Shown: piece after piece, positions 38,088 to 38,985 of the stretch
Layout of the letters: every line of letters starts with the position of its first letter
Position numbering within the stretch: the stretch's first letter is position 1
Source of the DNA: Alphaproteobacteria bacterium
Lineage (GTDB): Bacteria; Pseudomonadota; Alphaproteobacteria; Rhodobacterales; Rhodobacteraceae
Assembly: GCA_003697125.1 (NCBI GenBank)
Contig: RFGB01000037.1
Span: 1 to 38,985 of the forward strand
Length of the DNA stretch: 38,985 nucleotides
Reading direction: 5' to 3'
Notes under the pieces: generated by a model
The model's input: only the letters and a program-made list of their open reading frames with translations
Database searches by the model: none
Told to the model about the DNA's origin: nothing
Position numbers and translations under genes: made by a program

Positions 38088-38985
38088 TTGGCGGCAGATC
38101 AACCGGGGGGCACCCTCAGGCCCGGCGAGATTCTCAACAACACCTATGTCATCGAGGAGCTGGTCGCGGTGGGCGGCACCGGCGAGGTCTACCGCGCGCG
38201 CAACCGCGCCTCGGACCGCGAGATCGCGGTGAAGATCCTGCGGCGGGAATTTGCCGGCAACGAGACCTTCCTCGACCTGATGCGGCGCGAGGCCTCGGTC
38301 CTGCACGAGGTGCAGGACGACGCGGTGGTGCGCTACTACGACATCCTGCAATCCGATGCCCATGGCGGCTTCGTGTTCCTGGTGATGGAATTCATCCGCG
38401 GCGAGTCGCTGGCCGAGCGGATGCGCCGCGGCCCGCTGGACGAGGAGACCTGCCTGACCATCGCCCGGCGCATCGCCCGCGGGCTGAAGGCCAGCCATGA
38501 CAAGAAGGCCTATCACCGCGACCTTTCGCCCGACAACGTGATCTTGCGCAATGGCGACCCGGCGCAGGCGGTGCTGATCGATTTCGGCATCGCCAAGGAT
38601 GTCAGCGAGGATGCGCGCACCGTGATCGGCGGCGGATTCGCCGGCAAGTATCAGTATGCCGCGCCCGAGCAGCTGGACGGCCGGGCCGACGGACGCTCGG
38701 ACCTCTACGCCCTGGGCATGACCCTGATCGGGGCGTTCCGCGGCCGGGCGCCCCATGCGGGGGCCAGCTATCTCGACATCATCCGCGCCAAGGCCGAGAA
38801 GCCCGACATCGCCGACCTTCCCGACCGGCTGCGCGCGCTGGTCGACCGGCTGGTGGAACCCGACCCCGACCGCCGCCTGCAGACGCCTGCCGAGGTGCTG
38901 GCCTTCCTCGACAGCATCGCCGGCGGCGCCGCCCCGCCCGGCCCGCCGCCGCCCGCGCAGCGGCGGACCGCCGCGCCCGGTCCCG
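38088..38985 (+). CDS. Ser/Thr protein kinase (5' part, runs off the window)
   Basis: Not in the ORF track because it has a TTG start and no stop in the window; translated by hand it gives 299 residues and is open at the right edge. Residues ~20-275 are a Hanks-type kinase: glycine loop VAVGGTGEVY, ATP lysine K49 (AVKI), alpha-C glutamate E68, catalytic loop HRDLSPDN (143-150), DFG (165-167) and APEQ (192-195). The lysine of HRDLKPxN is serine here, as in an alphaproteobacterial kinase subgroup I recall. A Pro-rich linker begins near residue 283, so a further domain probably follows. TTG 38088 sits behind GGGAGGACGGCA. Divergent from the M15/barrel/caspase/lipoprotein operon. Confidence 0.88.
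   Translation, partial: MAADQPGGTLRPGEILNNTYVIEELVAVGGTGEVYRARNRASDREIAVKILRREFAGNETFLDLMRREASVLHEVQDDAVVRYYDILQSDAHGGFVFLVMEFIRGESLAERMRRGPLDEETCLTIARRIARGLKASHDKKAYHRDLSPDNVILRNGDPAQAVLIDFGIAKDVSEDARTVIGGGFAGKYQYAAPEQLDGRADGRSDLYALGMTLIGAFRGRAPHAGASYLDIIRAKAEKPDIADLPDRLRALVDRLVEPDPDRRLQTPAEVLAFLDSIAGGAAPPGPPPPAQRRTAAPGP

Noticed and set aside
37914-38756. 280-residue minus-strand ORF at the right end
   Set aside because: It is the antisense of the kinase; the plus strand shows HRD, DFG and APE motifs in order.

Overview
The window is a gene-dense, very GC-rich chromosomal segment of an alphaproteobacterium, most likely in the Rhodobacteraceae/Paracoccaceae. Support comes from the order mdh-sucC-(small secreted ORF)-sucD-sucA-sucB-lpd, the two-lipoyl E2o, and promoter-like boxes of the CTTG/N16-18/(C)TATA or GCTAnnC type. 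No species call is possible. I see no rRNA, tRNA, CRISPR array, insertion sequence or phage gene.

Layout. (1) 1-9.9 kb, plus strand: TCA-cycle block encoding malate dehydrogenase, both succinyl-CoA synthetase subunits, a small disulfide-type periplasmic protein lying between them, and the complete 2-oxoglutarate dehydrogenase complex (E1, E2, E3). (2) 9.9-14.0 kb: an AMP-forming acyl-CoA ligase running on from lpd, facing a second acyl-CoA ligase that overlaps pyrC. (3) 14.1-19.3 kb, minus strand: a 1716-residue surface or secreted protein with carbohydrate-binding-like N-terminal domains, seven VCBS/cadherin-like repeats and a C-terminal von Willebrand A domain. (4) 19.5-24.3 kb: an alpha/beta hydrolase, divergent from a coupled pair made of a polytopic membrane P-loop protein of unknown family and a CpdB-like metallophosphoesterase. 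(5) 24.3-27.5 kb: efp, a suhB-like phosphatase, ygfZ-like folate-binding protein, and a DUF2064 transferase homologue with an eroded N-terminal motif. (6) 27.5-32.4 kb: an eroded phosphoglucose-isomerase homologue, then a fatty-acid-type cluster (MaoC hydratase, ACAD10/11-type acyl-CoA dehydrogenase, a PUA/EVE-like protein that looks C-terminally truncated, APH-type kinase). (7) 32.4-39.0 kb: an envelope cluster with three lipoproteins, a secreted caspase-fold peptidase homologue, an outer-membrane barrel candidate, a membrane-anchored M15 peptidase and a divergent Ser/Thr kinase cut by the window edge.

How the genes work together. Region 1 is one metabolic module converting 2-oxoglutarate to succinate plus the malate step. 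In region 6 the dehydrogenase/APH-kinase pair resembles the two halves of ACAD10/11 and the LvaC/LvaA pair, which use phosphorylation to move a 4-hydroxyl in acyl-CoAs. In region 7 the caspase homologue, its two overlapping lipoprotein genes and the barrel gene are translationally coupled and all exported, and a kinase is transcribed divergently. That cluster, and the membrane P-loop/phosphoesterase pair in region 4, are the best candidates for undescribed systems.
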